This document shows positions 1 to 13,798 of a DNA stretch of 64,000 bases, piece by piece. Within the stretch, counting starts at the first letter, position 1. Every line of letters begins with the position of its first letter. The DNA is taken from contig NZ_JAUSXF010000001.1 in NCBI RefSeq assembly GCF_030816475.1, positions 4,278,001 through 4,342,000 on the forward strand, read 5' to 3'. The stretch is from Arthrobacter pascens. Its GTDB lineage: Bacteria; Actinomycetota; Actinomycetes; Actinomycetales; Micrococcaceae. The translations under genes were made by a program, and so were the position numbers. The notes beneath the pieces were generated by a model that worked only from the letters and a program-made list of their open reading frames with translations, was not told the DNA's origin and made no database searches.

Positions 1-34
1 AGCACGCAACAAGGCACCCGTTCTCTGGGCTGTC

Positions 35-892
35 CTAGAGGCCGAGGGCCGGATCCGAGAGCAGGCGGGCAAGAGTGTTCCTGCCAAGTGCGCTCATAGC
101 GGGGTTCGAATCCGCGTAGTACCAGACCAGCCCCATCGCTGTTCAAAGGCCCAGGCGGCGCCCCGTCGCCATTCGAGGTCTTCGATGCCAAGATTGGCGC
201 GGAGGAGGTTTCTCATGCCGGTGTCCAGCATGTGCCAGGCAGCAACGAGGTCAAGGGCGGGATCTGCAGGGCCGAAGCCGCCGGTGTCGAGGACGCCCGC
301 GAGCCGGCCGTCAATGAGGATCACGTTGCCGGGAAGACAGCGAGGACCAGGCCCGGCGCAGCCGATCCACGGGGAGCAGTCCGTCGCTTAGCTGCAGGCA
401 ATACGCAATCCACTCATCGTGCGCGGTCAGCTCACCTCCGCGACCATCCCCTGAGAACGTGCGGCCTCGGGTGTCTGCCGCCCGAAGGCTGACGATAAGA
501 GTCGTTAGGTCCTCCACGAAGGCCCGCCACGACGCCACGGAATGCGGGGTTGCGATCCCGCCCTCGATCCACGTCTGGACTGACCAGGGCAGGGGATACC
601 CCTCGTCGGGCTCGCCGATTACCACCGGCAGCGGGCACGGTAGGGTGCTGATCGTCGCGAACTCCCGCATCGCAGCGTGTTCGGCGACCAGCGTTGCCCG
701 GATCCTGGCGGGGTCCTGGCTTTGCATCGGAAACCTGGCCGCGTAGCGGACCCCCACGCGGTAAAGATAATTGACTGTTCCGGTGCTCTCGACCGCAGCA
801 ACCTGATCTTCGTCTATAGAGGGAAACACGCCCCGCAGGAGACGCAAGGCATCTGACCGGCCCAGGCTGAGTTGATTTTCGTGCATCGTCAA
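35..892 (-). pseudogene. APH-family phosphotransferase, inactivated by deletion and frameshift
   Basis: The N-terminal part (892 down to about 345) reads as an aminoglycoside-phosphotransferase-fold protein, with family-typical stretches VNYLYRVG and YAARFP and then RLRRAW. The frame then runs out at 311. The continuation, LPGNVILIDGRLAGVLDTGG and ADPALDLVAAWH, lies in another frame at 324-140. Between RLRRAW and LPGN the family normally has the catalytic HGDxxPGN segment. Here HGD is absent, so an internal deletion of very roughly 50 bp (not a multiple of three) is inferred near 340-350. A second lesion near 135-141 shifts the frame again: the family-like ending MGLVWYYADSNPAMSALG resumes in a third frame and stops at 35-37. 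Loss of the catalytic His-Gly-Asp plus two frameshifts argues against function and against simple sequencing error. Confidence 0.85.
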
Positions 893-952
893 TTTTTGAG
901 TCTATGCACGGGCAATCGAAGCCGTCTTAGCCTGCCTGCTCAGCCCGCATGT

Positions 953-1834
953 TTAGCCCGCGGCTACCCTGATCCAGGTCACCGCCAGGAGTAGTGCCAG
1001 AACGCACGCGAGCCCGCCGGCCTGCAGGAGGGCCTGCCGGGGTCCGCGCGGGGTATAGGCAATCACGGCCGCGCACAGGCCGCCCGTGATAAGGCCGCCT
1101 AGGTGGGCCTGCCACGCGATCTGCGGAATCAGGAAGCCGATCACACCATTGATGGCGATCAGGACCCACAGCTGCCGGGTGTCCCCGCCGCGGTGCCGCT
1201 GGACCAGCAGCATCGCGCCGAAGAGTCCGAAGATGGCGCCCGAGGCGCCGACCAGGCCGGACAGCTGCTGGCCGGGTACGAAAATGGGATTGAGCAGCAG
1301 ATATCCCACGGAACCGCCGATGGCGGAAATGAGATAGACAGCCAGGAACCGGGCGCGCCCGAGCAGTGGCTCCAGGGCCTGGCCGAAGATCCACAGGGTG
1401 TACATGTTCAACACGATGTGCAGTATGGAATCCGGCGAGTGGAGGAACGCTGCCGTCAGCATGCGCCACGGTTCGAAGGCACCGAGTGCGGGGCTGATGA
1501 AGAAGTTGTTATAGGCGAACTGTTCGTACACCGCCTGGCCGGGGATCACCCACTGCAGGACGTAAACCACCGCGCACAGCGCAATTAGCCCGATCGTCAC
1601 CAGTGGTCTGCCGGTTGCCACGGCTCCGCCGTATACGGTCCGGACTGCCGGCGTCGTACTTCTTGTTTCGTTGACGCAGTCAACGCATTGGAACCCGACG
1701 GCTGCCGCCCGCTGGCAATCGGGACACGCAGGGCGTCCGCAGCGCTGGCAGCGCACATAGGAAGGCCGGTCCGGGTGCCTGGGGCACACCGGAACCTGCG
1801 CGGACGGCTCAGCCGACGGGATTCCGTAACTCAT
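953..1834 (-). CDS. Rhomboid-family intramembrane serine protease with N-terminal zinc-ribbon
   Basis: The product is a 293-aa polytopic membrane protein predicted to cleave transmembrane substrates within the bilayer. Residues 15-55 contain paired CxxC motifs (CPRHP, CQRCG, CPDC, CVDC), a B-box-like zinc-binding module common on actinobacterial rhomboids. The rhomboid core follows with several hydrophobic segments, the serine motif GASGAIFG and the later histidine in AHLGGLITGG, which form the catalytic Ser-His dyad. It starts 9 nt after the cyclophilin stop on the same strand, so the two are probably co-transcribed. The substrate cannot be inferred. Confidence 0.93.
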   Translation of the reverse strand: MSYGIPSAEPSAQVPVCPRHPDRPSYVRCQRCGRPACPDCQRAAAVGFQCVDCVNETRSTTPAVRTVYGGAVATGRPLVTIGLIALCAVVYVLQWVIPGQAVYEQFAYNNFFISPALGAFEPWRMLTAAFLHSPDSILHIVLNMYTLWIFGQALEPLLGRARFLAVYLISAIGGSVGYLLLNPIFVPGQQLSGLVGASGAIFGLFGAMLLVQRHRGGDTRQLWVLIAINGVIGFLIPQIAWQAHLGGLITGGLCAAVIAYTPRGPRQALLQAGGLACVLALLLAVTWIRVAAG

Positions 1835-1843
1835 CAGGTGAAA

Positions 1844-2389
1844 CTAGAGCTGTTCGATGTCGATGCTGTTGATGGTGACATCCTCCACGGGGCGGTCGCC
1901 CATGCCGGTGCGGACGCCTTCGATGGCGTCAACGACCTTCTTGGATTCCTCGTCCGCCACTTCACCGAAGATGGTGTGCTTGCCCTGAAGCCAGTCGGTG
2001 GGGATGGTGGTGATGAAGAACTGCGAGCCGTTGGTGCCCTTGCCCATCTGGATGCCGGCGTTGGCCATGGCCAGCTTGTACGGCTGGTTGAAGCTGAGCT
2101 CCGGGTGGATTTCGTCGTCGAACTTGTAGCCGGGTCCGCCCACGCCGCGGCCCAGGGGGTCGCCTGCCTGGATCATGAAGTCCTTGATGATCCGGTGGAA
2201 GATGGTGCCGTTGTACAGCGGCGTACCCGTCTTGTCCTCACCCGTCTCGGGGTGGGTCCAGGCCTGCTCGCCCGTGGCGAGTCCGATGAAATTCTTGACC
2301 GTCTTGGGCGCATGGTTGCCGAAGAGGTTCACGGCGATGTCGCCGAGGCTTGTGTGGATGGTTGCTTTTGCAGTTGCGATTGCAGTCAT
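1844..2389 (-). CDS. ppiA: Peptidyl-prolyl cis-trans isomerase (cyclophilin)
   Basis: This is a cytoplasmic single-domain cyclophilin of 181 aa that isomerises X-Pro bonds. Family motifs are visible: FHRIIKDFMIQAGDP, GTNGSQFFIT and WLQGKHTIFGEV, covering the catalytic Arg and the cyclosporin-pocket Phe, Gln and Trp. The open frame extends upstream to 2497. I chose the ATG at 2389 because a GAAAGAA sequence sits about 8 nt upstream and the product then starts like other actinobacterial homologues (MTAxATAKATIHT). The ATG at 2398 is possible, but its ribosome-binding site would be too close. The rhomboid gene follows directly. Confidence 0.95.
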   Translation of the reverse strand: MTAIATAKATIHTSLGDIAVNLFGNHAPKTVKNFIGLATGEQAWTHPETGEDKTGTPLYNGTIFHRIIKDFMIQAGDPLGRGVGGPGYKFDDEIHPELSFNQPYKLAMANAGIQMGKGTNGSQFFITTIPTDWLQGKHTIFGEVADEESKKVVDAIEGVRTGMGDRPVEDVTINSIDIEQL

Positions 2390-2543
2390 ACCGCTCATTC
2401 TTTCACGGCGGGTCAACGCGGAAGCGGCGGGAACGGCAGTTCCGCGCTGGGTGAAATCCGTCGGAATTACGCGGGGAGAATAGCCGGTGAAGACCAATCC
2501 ACGTAGGCTAACAACAGATCGTCACATTAATTGGGAGGTAGTT

Positions 2544-3524
2544 GTGAAGAAATCGGATCGTATTGCGCATGACCTTGAGCAGTCAGTCAATAGTGCAGTA
2601 GAGAATGCCAAGGATTGGGCAGCCCCCCGCGTAGAAGCTGCAGTCGACTGGGCAGTTCCCCGCCTTCAGCATGGCCTGGATACAGCATCTCCCAAGATCC
2701 AGGAGGGGCTCAAGACCGCGGCCCATAACCTGGCCGACGGCGTCGCAACAGTCACGCCCCGCATCCAGGACGGGCTGGCCCAGCTCGCCCCCAAGATCCA
2801 TGACGCCGTTGAAGGTGCCACGCCCCGCCTCCATGAGGCACTGGACAAGGCCACTCCGGTGATCCAGAACGCACGCGACAGGGTAGTGGTGGAGTACCTG
2901 CCGCGGCTCTCGGACCAGATCGGCCACGCGTCCGAAGCCGTGCACCGCACCCTGGAAAATGCCCCGGCCCACGTGGATGCCGTCGCCCAGAAACTCGGCG
3001 ACGTCGGCATTGTGCACGCCATGCAGGAGCAGGCACAGGCAACCGGAACCCAGTTCAAGGCGGCAGCCGCCGAGGCGGGCAAGGCAGTGGGCATCCAGCT
3101 TGCCCAGCCGGAGAAGCCCAAGAAGCGCGGTTGGCTGGTGTTCGGTGTGATCGCTGCCGCCGTGGCCGCCGGGGTAGCCGCGTGGAAGGCCTCCAAGCCC
3201 GTGGAAGACCCCTGGAAGACACCTTCTCCCGTCACACCAACTCCTGCCCCGGTTCCTGCCGCCACCGTGAACGAGGCCATGGATTCGGGTGCCGGAGCTG
3301 CAGCCGGCACTGAAGCTTCCACCGCCACACTCGCCGGGGCCGCCCCGGCCAAGGCCGAGGACATTGCGGAAGATCCCACGGACTCCGCCGATGCTGAGGA
3401 CAAGGCAAAGCATGTAGCTGATGAATCGTCTGAAGCGGCGGAGAAGGCTGCCACGGATGCCAAGACCGCCATGAAGAACATCGCTGCCAACATGAACGGT
3501 TCGCAGGACAAGAGCACCAGCTAG
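2544..3524 (+). CDS. Membrane-anchored protein with eight 11-residue amphipathic repeats
   Basis: This 326-aa protein has no function I recognise. From about residue 28 to 115 it consists of eight consecutive 11-residue units, for example PRLQHGLDTAS, PKIQEGLKTAA and PRIQDGLAQLA. Seven of the eight units begin with Pro, and hydrophobic positions alternate as in apolipoprotein-like amphipathic helices. A charged linker leads to one transmembrane segment near residues 195-215 (GWLVFGVIAAAVAAGVAAW). The rest is a Pro/Ala/Glu/Asp-rich tail that looks disordered. The GTG at 2544 was chosen because GGGAGGT lies 5 nt upstream. The frame is open to 2487, but that part has no ribosome-binding site. 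It is divergent from the cyclophilin gene and ends in a good terminator at 3551. Confidence 0.85.
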   Translation: MKKSDRIAHDLEQSVNSAVENAKDWAAPRVEAAVDWAVPRLQHGLDTASPKIQEGLKTAAHNLADGVATVTPRIQDGLAQLAPKIHDAVEGATPRLHEALDKATPVIQNARDRVVVEYLPRLSDQIGHASEAVHRTLENAPAHVDAVAQKLGDVGIVHAMQEQAQATGTQFKAAAAEAGKAVGIQLAQPEKPKKRGWLVFGVIAAAVAAGVAAWKASKPVEDPWKTPSPVTPTPAPVPAATVNEAMDSGAGAAAGTEASTATLAGAAPAKAEDIAEDPTDSADAEDKAKHVADESSEAAEKAATDAKTAMKNIAANMNGSQDKSTS

Positions 3525-3550
3525 TACGAACACGCCTGGAAACGGCGAAT

Positions 3551-3590
3551 TGAAGGGGTTCCGCACGAGCGGGACCCCTTCAGTCTTTTC
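3551..3590 (+). terminator. Intrinsic terminator after the repeat protein
   Basis: TGAAGGGGT (3551-3559) pairs perfectly with ACCCCTTCA (3574-3582), followed by GTCTTTTCC. It lies 27 nt after the stop codon of the upstream gene. Confidence 0.8.
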
Positions 3591-3658
3591 CAAATGTTTC
3601 TCCGGTCTTTGACCTGTCCCCGGAGGGGCGGAAGACCAACGATGCTAAATTTGAAGTG

Positions 3659-4534
3659 ATGTCAGCCGATAAACCCTCCGGGGATACCTTGAACGACGCA
3701 GCACTGCTGCCCCGCGTGTCCATTGTCATCCCGGCGTATAACGAGGAGAGCGTGATCCGGCAGTGCCTCATCGCTGCCATCTACCAATCTGTCCCGGCGC
3801 ACGAAATCATCGTGGTGGACAATCTCTCCACGGACCGGACCGCAAGCATCGTCAGGCAGATGCAGCTGGAGTATCCCGAGAGTCCAATCATCCTGCTGAA
3901 CCAGGACCAGTGCCAGGGCCTCATTCCCACCCGGAACTTTGGACTTAACCACGCCACGGGAGACGTCCTGGGACGCATCGACGCCGATTCCGTAGTGGAG
4001 CCTGACTGGGTCGAGCAGGTGCAGAATACCTTCCTGGACCCGTCCGTGCAGGCCGCCACAGGTCCGGTCGTCTACTACGACATGCCCATGCGGCGGTTCG
4101 GACTAAAGGCCGACGATAAAATGCGCCAGCTCATGCTCAAGCTGGCCAAACACCAGTACCACTTCCTGTTCGGTTCCAACATGGCGCTCCGTGCCTCGGC
4201 ATGGGAAACCATCCGCGATGAAACCTGCCGCGATGAAAAGGACGAGATGCATGAGGACATTGACCTCTCGCTGCATCTCGCCGACCATGACCTCAAGGTC
4301 CAGTATTCGCCGCAGATGGTCTCCGGCATGTCCGCCCGCCGGCTTGAGGACTCACCGCGTGACTACCGCTACTACGTGACCCGCTTCGATCGCACCTATA
4401 AAGCACATAACGTGAAGAAGATGGCGCTCAAGGCACCCATGGTGGTGTTCTTCTCCGTTTATTTCCCGGCGAAGCTCCTGCGCGCCATCCACACGGTGAA
4501 CACGGCGCAGCCCGTACGGCGCGGCGGGCAGTAG
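3659..4534 (+). CDS. Family-2 glycosyltransferase
   Basis: This 291-aa GT-A-fold glycosyltransferase has the nucleotide-binding start VSIVIPAYNEE, then EIIVVDNLSTDRT and the metal-binding DxD-type motif GRIDADSVVEPDW. A later acidic motif, HEDIDLSLHLAD, probably carries the catalytic base. There is a single hydrophobic stretch near the C-terminus (PMVVFFSVYFPAKLL), so it may be membrane-associated. Donor and acceptor sugars are unknown. The GTG at 3656 precedes the ATG at 3659, and either could start translation. It appears monocistronic and converges on the broken EamA gene. Confidence 0.9.
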   Translation: MSADKPSGDTLNDAALLPRVSIVIPAYNEESVIRQCLIAAIYQSVPAHEIIVVDNLSTDRTASIVRQMQLEYPESPIILLNQDQCQGLIPTRNFGLNHATGDVLGRIDADSVVEPDWVEQVQNTFLDPSVQAATGPVVYYDMPMRRFGLKADDKMRQLMLKLAKHQYHFLFGSNMALRASAWETIRDETCRDEKDEMHEDIDLSLHLADHDLKVQYSPQMVSGMSARRLEDSPRDYRYYVTRFDRTYKAHNVKKMALKAPMVVFFSVYFPAKLLRAIHTVNTAQPVRRGGQ

Positions 4535-4581
4535 GGGCCAAGTCCCGCCCGGCAGTCCCCGTCGTCCCTCGCTGCATGGGA

Positions 4582-5533
4582 TCAGTCGGTTCCTAGTTCG
4601 GCGAGTGGTCTGTCCGACGGCGGTTCGCCATGATGATTCTGCTTCCCGGTGCCTGGCCGTCCGGCGCGGTTCGACATCTGCCCCAGAACGACGACGGCGA
4701 GTCCCGCCAGGATGAGCCCCAATCCCGCATACGTTCCGGCCGGGAGTGTCTCATGCAGGAACACAGCGGCCAGGAGGGCTGCCCCTGGAATCTCCAGCAC
4801 GATGATCATCGACACCAGCAGTGGACTCATGGTTGCAAGCAGTTGATTAAAAGCCGTATGGCCCACCAGCTGGGCACAGACGGTGATGGCTGCAATGCCC
4901 AGCCAGCCGGCGGCGTCGAACCCTGCCAGCGGCTGGCCGCTGAACAGCGCCAGCAACGCCACCAGGGCCGCGCACATCCCGTAGCAGAGCGTGGTGTACG
5001 TCCCCCAGGGACATGCTCTGCCGCGCTCTGCCGCCCGCCAGGGTGTACAGGCCGGCCAAGGCCCCGCCGGCCACTGCCAGCAGGTCTCCCAGTAGCGCCC
5101 CCGGAGTGGAACCCATGTCGAAGCCGGTGATGGCCACCACGCCGCCGAAGGCGATGCCCAGGCCGGCCAGTACCTGCCACCGGTGCCTCGTTCCGCGCAG
5201 CAGCTGGAATACGGCAATCCACGCGGACTGAAGGCAGACAAGCGCCGTGGCAGCGGCAACGGAGGTGAGCTGCAGCGAGGTGATGAAGCAGGCGAAATGT
5301 AAGGCAAGAGCGACGGCGGCAAGCAGCGACCAGCGGAATTCACGCCTCGTGATCCGGCCGAATTCCCGTGGTTCGCGGATCAGGATGGGGGAGGCCATCA
5401 CGCCTGCCGCGATGGCGTTGCGCCAGAAGGCGATGGCGAGGGCACTCACGGTGGTGGCACCGAGGGTGGCGGCGATGAGCGGTCCGGACGAGGCAACACC
5501 CAGGACGCCGAACGCTGCCAGTAAGAAGTTCAC
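4582..5533 (-). pseudogene. EamA/DMT-family transporter, frameshifted
   Basis: This is a ten-helix drug/metabolite transporter gene read in two frames. From 5533 the N-terminal half is intact (MNFLLAAFGVLGVASSGPL, then FWRNAIAAGVMASP, typical of EamA proteins) as far as GRARQSMSLGDV near 5000. The downstream half continues in the next frame from YTTLCYGMCAALVALLALF to the stop at 4582. Restoring two bases (GT) in the sequence GACGTACACC near 4996-5000 would give an unbroken protein of about 317 aa. The simplest reading is loss of one GT unit. It could be a true recent inactivation or a base-calling error, since no other lesion is visible. Confidence 0.8.
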
Positions 5534-5610
5534 TATCCCAACCCTACTGGCCCTGTTATCTGAAGGCCGGGCCTCTCAAGGAGCCGGTCAAATCACGTGG
5601 GGTTAAAGCA

Positions 5611-5646
5611 AAAGTCCCGGACAGCGATTCCGCTGTCCGGGACTTT
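5611..5646 (-). terminator. Terminator of the tRNA-Ala transcript
   Basis: A perfect 16-bp stem (5611-5626 with 5631-5646) closes a 4-nt loop. It lies just beyond the 3' end of tRNA-Ala. On the minus strand the stem ends in ACTTTT followed by GCTTT. It may also serve the other strand. Confidence 0.85.
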
Positions 5647-5650
5647 CTTA

Positions 5651-5726
5651 TGGTGGAGGCACGGGGACTCGAACCCCGAACCCCCTGCTTGCAAAGCAGG
5701 TGCGCTACCAATTGCGCCATGCCCCC
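5651..5726 (-). tRNA. tRNA-Ala (anticodon TGC)
   Basis: The cloverleaf is complete on the minus strand. The acceptor GGGGGCA pairs with TGCCTCC including the G3:U70 wobble that identifies alanine tRNA. The anticodon loop reads TTTGCAA, the T-arm contains GGTTCGAGTCC, and the 3' CCA is encoded (5651-5653). Confidence 0.97.
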
Positions 5727-5798
5727 ATAAGAAGCAACCCGTCAATCATACCCTAGAACCCGGGAGCGTCTTGCCAGCTCGAGGTCCGGGAATCCGGA

Positions 5799-5915
5799 CT
5801 AATCAACCGTGTCGGTTGACTGGTTCCAGACCGTTTTCCGGGCCTCGGATTCCTGTGCTTTCTTGTAAAGCAGGACGCCTGCGATCGCAGCTGCGAGTAC
5901 CAGCAACTTCTTCAC
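5799..5915 (-). CDS. DLW-39-type small protein, 38 aa
   Basis: This small gene between the two tRNAs is read from a GTG at 5915 to TAG at 5799. It gives a 38-residue product beginning VKKLLVLAAAIAGVLLYKKA and ending in NQSTDTVD. The first half is a single hydrophobic helix flanked by lysines, the second half is polar. It matches my recollection of the short DLW-39 family annotated at this position in Micrococcaceae. Its function is unknown. A membrane-anchored micropeptide is a reasonable inference. Confidence 0.75.
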   Translation of the reverse strand: MKKLLVLAAAIAGVLLYKKAQESEARKTVWNQSTDTVD

Positions 5916-5981
5916 ATGCACCCCGTTCCGGCAGTGTCCACTAACGTGGACCCAACCTCCGTTGAACCTGCACAGGTTCCG

Positions 5982-6055
5982 TGGGCGTACCAGGACTTGA
6001 ACCTGGGACCTCTTCGTTATCAGCGAAGCGCTCTAACCGCCTGAGCTATACGCCC
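5982..6055 (-). tRNA. tRNA-Ile (anticodon GAT)
   Basis: The acceptor GGGCGTA pairs with TACGCCC. The D-arm is GCTCAGGCGGTTAGAGC, the anticodon loop reads CTGATAA and the T-loop is GTTCAAGTC. The 3' CCA is not encoded: the bases after the discriminator read CGG on the minus strand. Confidence 0.97.
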
Positions 6056-6154
6056 CGATGCCTCATCGGGCCGAGATACGACTTTACAGCACATCCCGGC
6101 CCGATCTCAAATCGAGGCATTTGTTGGGAAAATCTCCCGAAAATTACGGCATTT

Positions 6155-6762
6155 TCAGTCGTCAGTGAGGGTAACGCCGATGCCGCCCACGAGTGTTGCG
6201 GAGATGTTGTACAGCACGGCGGACAGCATAGAGAGCGCCGTCAGCAGGACCACGTTCACTACGGCGATGATGGTGGCAAAGGAGGCAACCTGTCCCAAGG
6301 ACGCGACCTTCTTCAGTTCGAATCCGCCGCCTTCGGACCCGGCAAGGGTCCCCAGGAGGCTATCCACCTGGTCGAAAATTCCAGTAAGGTCCAGGACCGT
6401 CCAGAGCACGATGGCTGCCACAACAGTGACGATTCCCAGAGCCACGGAGAGGAGGAAGGCCATCTTCAGGACAGACCAGGGATCCACCTTGCTGACGAGA
6501 AGGCGTGCGCGCCTGACCTTGGCCTTGGGTGCCGGCTTGATCAGTCCCGGGGCTGCCTGGGCAGTCCGCTGCCCGGGACCACCCGGCCGCTGGCCCTGTC
6601 CGGGCTGGCCCTGCGGCGGGCGCTGGCCCTGTACCGGGCGCTGTGCGGGAACGGCCGGCCGCTGCTGGGGACGAACGGGGGCGTTCACCCGGGGGGCAGC
6701 CGCGGGTTCACGGGTAGCGCCGGGGGCATTGCTGCCCGGCTTGGGATATGAGTCGGGATTAC

Positions 6763-6766
<4 letters not shown>
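6155..6766 (-). CDS. DUF3566 membrane protein
   Basis: This 203-aa protein has an N-terminal half (residues 1-100) rich in Pro, Gly, Gln and Arg with repeated QRPxxGQ units, which looks disordered. The C-terminal half is the DUF3566 domain ([19 protein letters not shown]) with two transmembrane helices. It overlaps the gyrA stop by 4 nt (ATGA), so translational coupling is likely. The mycobacterial counterpart sits at the same place. Its role is not established. Confidence 0.9.
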
Positions 6767-9441
<2,675 letters not shown>

Positions 9442-9502
9442 GGTTTATATTTTCCGTTTCAGGTATATGTCGGGCATGGAATATCAGAAAGGCCTGAGTG
9501 CC

Positions 9503-11979
<2,477 letters not shown>

Positions 11980-12543
11980 CTATCCGTAGGTATCACGCGG
12001 CCCGCGGCCGTTGACGGTACGGCCGCCCTTGCGCCAACTGGGCGCCGACGGTCCGAGCACCTGGATTTTAGTGACAACACCATCGCCCAGTTCGGTCCTG
12101 AACTTCTCCAGCAGGCTGATGCTCAGGAGCCGCAACTGTGTAGCCCACGCGGTTGAATCGCACCGTACGTGAAGGGTGGTGTCCGTGAAGCTTTCGGGAG
12201 TGCAGTGAGCGGAGATTTCCGGGCCCACCAGCGCGGGCCACTCGGCCATCACCGATCCAACCGCCACAGGCGACGTCCAACCTCGTTCGGCAACCAAGCG
12301 TCCCACCACCTTGCCCAGTCCCAACGGATCACGTCCGCTCGAATGGAACTGGCTGAAGCCGCGGGTATCCTTCATTCCACGCTTGGACTTTGCGGCGCTT
12401 CCCGCCCGGGGTGCCGCACGCCGGATCTCGCCCCGAGCCGCGGCCGCCTCGCGCATTCTGTTAAGTGCCGCCTGGGGCGCATCGATGTCGTCAGGATCAC
12501 GGCCGGGCTGCAGCCCGCCAGGGTCTCTGTCGTTCCTACTCAT
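11980..12543 (-). CDS. DUF721 protein, DciA-type helicase-loader homologue
   Basis: This 187-aa protein has a disordered basic N-terminus (about 1-75) followed by the compact DUF721 domain: VGSVMAEWPALVGPEISAH, then LHVRCDSTAWATQLRLLS. DUF721 proteins of the DciA type interact with the replicative helicase DnaB and act in its loading in bacteria lacking DnaC/DnaI. The location between recF and gyrB matches the mycobacterial arrangement. Its start overlaps the recF stop by 8 nt, so the two are translationally coupled. Confidence 0.88.
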   Translation of the reverse strand: MSRNDRDPGGLQPGRDPDDIDAPQAALNRMREAAAARGEIRRAAPRAGSAAKSKRGMKDTRGFSQFHSSGRDPLGLGKVVGRLVAERGWTSPVAVGSVMAEWPALVGPEISAHCTPESFTDTTLHVRCDSTAWATQLRLLSISLLEKFRTELGDGVVTKIQVLGPSAPSWRKGGRTVNGRGPRDTYG

Positions 12544-13756
12544 CGATTCCTCCCGGGATAACCTTCACCCGCCGGCCGGACAGCTCTTCCGGAATATCGG
12601 CGTCGACGGCGGCGGTCACCAGGACCTGTTCCGCGCCGGAGACTATTGCCGCCAGTTTACGCCGCCGCTGGACATCCAGCTCGGCAAAAACGTCGTCAAG
12701 GATAAGGATCGGGGCCGAGCCACCCGTCCGCGCGTCGTCGAGCATCACATAATAGGAGGCCAACCGCAGCGAAAGGCACATGGACCAGGTTTCACCATGT
12801 GAGGCATAGCCCTTGGCCGGGGCCTCGCCCAGAACCAGCTCCAGTTCGTCCCGGTGCGGCCCCACCAAAGAAATGCCGCGTTCCAGTTCCTTGCGGCGGG
12901 ATGCCTGGAAGGCCCTGACATAGCGTTCGGTGAGCTCGTCAACGGAAAGCAGCAAAAGGTCTTCAGACCCGGCCGGCTTATCCCCGATACCGATGTCCCC
13001 AACGTCCTTTGCACCGCCGGCACCAAGTTCGGGAGCGCCGCCGTCGTCCATCAGGTTCTGGAGGGTGGACCGGTACACGGCGTCCGCTTCCTTGGATCCA
13101 TCCGTGAGCTGCCCATATGCCTTCGCCAGGTGCGGGCGCAAGCGGTCGACGAGCTCCAGCCGCGCGTGGAGAAGCTCAGCACCGGCACGTGCCATGTGCT
13201 GGTCCCAAACATCCAGGGTTGCCTCATGACCAGCTGTGAATCGTCCGGCCCGGGCCGACTTAAGCAGGGCATTGCGCTGCTTAAGGACGCGGTCGTAATC
13301 ACTGCGCGTTGCGGAATGATGCGGAACCAGGCTCACCAGCAGTTCATCAAGGAACCGGCGGCGGTTGGCGGGATCTCCCTTGACCAGGGCTAGGTCCTCG
13401 GGAGCGAAAAGCACCGTCTGGCAGATTCCCAGGAGGTCACGCGCCCGGACCGGATTACTGCGGTTGATGCGGCCGCGGTTTGCCCGGCTGGCGTTGATCT
13501 CCAGTTCAAGCACAACGGTCTGGCCGCCCCGGACCAGGCGGGCCCGGACCAGGGCGCGGTCCATGCCAAAACGCAGCAGAGGACCATCTGAACTGACCCG
13601 GTGCGAACTGAGCGTGGCCAGGTACCCGATGGCTTCCATCAGGTTTGTCTTGCCGATACCGTTGGATCCGACCAAGACTGTCACACCCGGTTCCAGGGCG
13701 AGCTCAACCTGGGCGTAACTGCGGAAGTCAGTCAGCGAAAGGTGTTCTAGGTACAC
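12536..13756 (-). CDS. recF: DNA replication/repair protein RecF
   Basis: RecF is an SMC-like ATPase that loads RecA at single-strand gaps with RecO and RecR. The 406-aa product shows Walker A GSNGIGKTNLMEAI near residue 30, the signature region around LRLASYY and Walker B PILILDDVFAELD near the C-terminus. The N-terminal MYLEHLSLTDFRSY is family-typical. It lies 42 nt after gnd on the same strand. Confidence 0.97.
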   Translation of the reverse strand: MYLEHLSLTDFRSYAQVELALEPGVTVLVGSNGIGKTNLMEAIGYLATLSSHRVSSDGPLLRFGMDRALVRARLVRGGQTVVLELEINASRANRGRINRSNPVRARDLLGICQTVLFAPEDLALVKGDPANRRRFLDELLVSLVPHHSATRSDYDRVLKQRNALLKSARAGRFTAGHEATLDVWDQHMARAGAELLHARLELVDRLRPHLAKAYGQLTDGSKEADAVYRSTLQNLMDDGGAPELGAGGAKDVGDIGIGDKPAGSEDLLLLSVDELTERYVRAFQASRRKELERGISLVGPHRDELELVLGEAPAKGYASHGETWSMCLSLRLASYYVMLDDARTGGSAPILILDDVFAELDVQRRRKLAAIVSGAEQVLVTAAVDADIPEELSGRRVKVIPGGIDE

Positions 13757-13798
13757 GCTGTCTTCAGAATTCTCGGAACCGCGCGGGTCCCGGGGTGG

